DNA from: CAZONU01 sp965370045
Lineage (GTDB): Bacteria > Planctomycetota > SZUA-567 > JAKLDR01
Length of the DNA: 31,186 nt
Reading direction: 5' to 3'
NCBI GenBank assembly: GCA_965370045.1
Contig: CBDUSI010000048.1
Location: 1 to 31,186, forward strand
A program made the translations under genes and the position numbers. This document shows, piece after piece, positions 30,505-31,186 of this stretch. Within the stretch, counting starts at the first letter, position 1. Each line of letters opens with the position of its first letter. The notes beneath the pieces are model-generated. The model was given only the letters and a program-made list of their open reading frames with translations, did not search any database and was not told where the DNA came from.

Positions 30505-31186
30505 ATGCTCGACGAGGCCATGGAGGTCCTGGAATCCGCCGCGCGGTACCGCGCCGGCGGCGACTCCTGGGAGGAGGTTTCCGTTCTTCTCTCCCGTCCC
30601 GTCCGCGAGCTGAAAGACCTCGCCTGGGAGCGCCGCGAGGAGTGGGCCGGGCTCTACGTCCAGGCGGCCAGCTTCTCGGCGTTGGAAGTGCTCACCGACC
30701 TGGCCCGCCACGAGAACCCCTTCGTCGCCAAGGACGCCGCCAAGGCGATTCTCACCCATTCCCGCTGGGCGGGGGGCAATCAACCACCAAGTCACCAAGA
30801 AGAGCTTGGAAGCTGGAGCGCGGCGGGAGTCGAAGCTTCCGGGGGCGAGCAGTTCCGCGAGGGAAGCTCCAACTTGGTGCCTTTGTGTCTTGGTGGTGAA
30901 GAGGAAATGTTCAAGGTGAGAGAGCTGGCCAACGACCGGCTCATTGACCTGCTCTACGCCAAAAAGCCCTGGGTGCAGCTGCGCGCCGCGCAGAGTCTCC
31001 TGGTGCAGTTCAGGTGGTGGTGGCGGGAAACGCATCCGCGCTTGCCACGTGAAAGGAAGCCCAAGGGCCCCGACTGGAAGAAGATTCTGCCCTGGCAACA
31101 GGAAGATGCGCCGCCTCCGCCTGACAGGATCTCCATCCACGAGAACAGCAAGAGCATTGGCAGAGAGGGCCCATCCGAGCGGATAG
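30505..31186 (+). CDS. Incomplete gene: helical HTH/small-terminase-like protein with an inserted palindromic element
   Basis: The frame opens at ATG 30505 behind GAGGAG and runs to the window edge without a stop (227 complete codons). The first 92 residues are helical (MLDEAMEVLESAARYRAGGD, SWEEVSVLLSRPVRELKDLAWERREEW, VAKDAAKAILTHSRW). They resemble the helix-turn-helix start of phage small-terminase-like or related DNA-binding proteins, which is an impression only. Residues 93-131 are read through a palindromic repeat and look foreign (NQPPSHQEELGSW, NLVPLCLGGEEE). A second helical part then resumes (ELANDRLIDLLYAKKPWVQLRAAQSLL), as if the element split one domain. The promoter is the strongest in the window. 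Confidence 0.7.
   Translation, partial: MLDEAMEVLESAARYRAGGDSWEEVSVLLSRPVRELKDLAWERREEWAGLYVQAASFSALEVLTDLARHENPFVAKDAAKAILTHSRWAGGNQPPSHQEELGSWSAAGVEASGGEQFREGSSNLVPLCLGGEEEMFKVRELANDRLIDLLYAKKPWVQLRAAQSLLVQFRWWWRETHPRLPRERKPKGPDWKKILPWQQEDAPPPPDRISIHENSKSIGREGPSERI
30783..30897 (+). repeat. Palindromic repeat element inserted in frame in a coding region
   Basis: The outer arms ACCACCAAG (30783-30791) and CTTGGTGGT (30889-30897) are exact inverted repeats and continue inward as imperfect pairs rich in CACCAAG/CTTGGTG. Inner pairs GGAAGCT (30808, 30862) and AGCTTCC (30834-30840) nest inside. The arms resemble a dispersed CACCAAG-type repeat that I recall from several bacterial genomes. The reading frame stays open throughout. 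Confidence 0.75.

Noticed and set aside
1..31186. CRISPR arrays, tRNA, rRNA, transposases or integrases
   Set aside because: No regularly spaced repeats, no recognisable tRNA or rRNA sequence and no transposase or integrase motif were found on either strand.

Overview
The window is GC-rich bacterial chromosome, densely packed and almost free of mobile DNA. I see no rRNA, tRNA, CRISPR array or transposase gene. Several traits point to the Planctomycetota or a close PVC-type relative, probably an uncultured one. These are an ECF sigma factor fused to a membrane anchor and large C-terminal beta domains, pseudopilin-like head domains with the phrase SNLRQIGLACHMYADENNG, a YdjY-like domain, many HEAT-repeat proteins, and exported proteins with Lys/Pro-rich tails. 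The placement is an inference from gene content. Shine-Dalgarno sites are strong (GGAGG type). TGA is an ordinary stop, used in several 4-nt GTGA/ATGA gene overlaps.

Layout. 50-2855 (minus): a CPBP-type membrane protease, threonine synthase, and a small lipoyl plus E3-binding-domain protein. 2895-6573 (minus): an exported coiled-coil protein, then a 932-residue membrane-tethered ECF sigma factor with three related C-terminal units. 6835-8425 (plus): a double zinc-ribbon protein and a thioredoxin-like gene interrupted by an in-frame TGA, closed by a clear terminator. 8722-13134 (minus): a YdjY-like exported protein, a four-gene operon (three-TM/TPR protein, GNAT acetyltransferase, two tiny membrane proteins) and an exported beta-sandwich protein. 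13256-16946 (minus): a tightly coupled operon of membrane-tethered pseudopilin-like, HEAT, GspG-like and DUF2007-like proteins, preceded by an HExxH membrane metallopeptidase gene. 17021-18517 (minus): a large exported protein of unknown function. 18653-22481 (plus): an operon of a secreted HEAT protein, a secreted alpha/beta hydrolase and a membrane HEAT protein. 22593-25103 (plus): a thioredoxin-like paralogue, a CrcB fluoride channel, a lipoprotein and a membrane-anchored protein. 25137-30238 (minus): a transglutaminase/Asp-box/HEAT protein, a DUF1232 protein with a basic tail, a second membrane HEAT protein, and a cytosolic protein with a 17-residue tandem duplication. 30505-31186 (plus): an incomplete gene behind a perfect sigma-70 promoter, with a palindromic element read in frame.

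How the genes fit together. Apart from threonine synthase, the GNAT protein and CrcB, most products are predicted to be exported or membrane-tethered and to carry interaction modules (HEAT, TPR, beta domains). One roughly 75-residue module with a GVxKGxxF...R..G core appears in three proteins: the exported coiled-coil protein, the outer part of the sigma factor and the YdjY-like protein. This suggests a shared envelope-associated function. The most distinctive observations are the tethered sigma factor with its shared module, the operon of tethered pilin-like heads, the TGA-interrupted thioredoxin-like gene and the in-frame palindromic insertion at the right edge.
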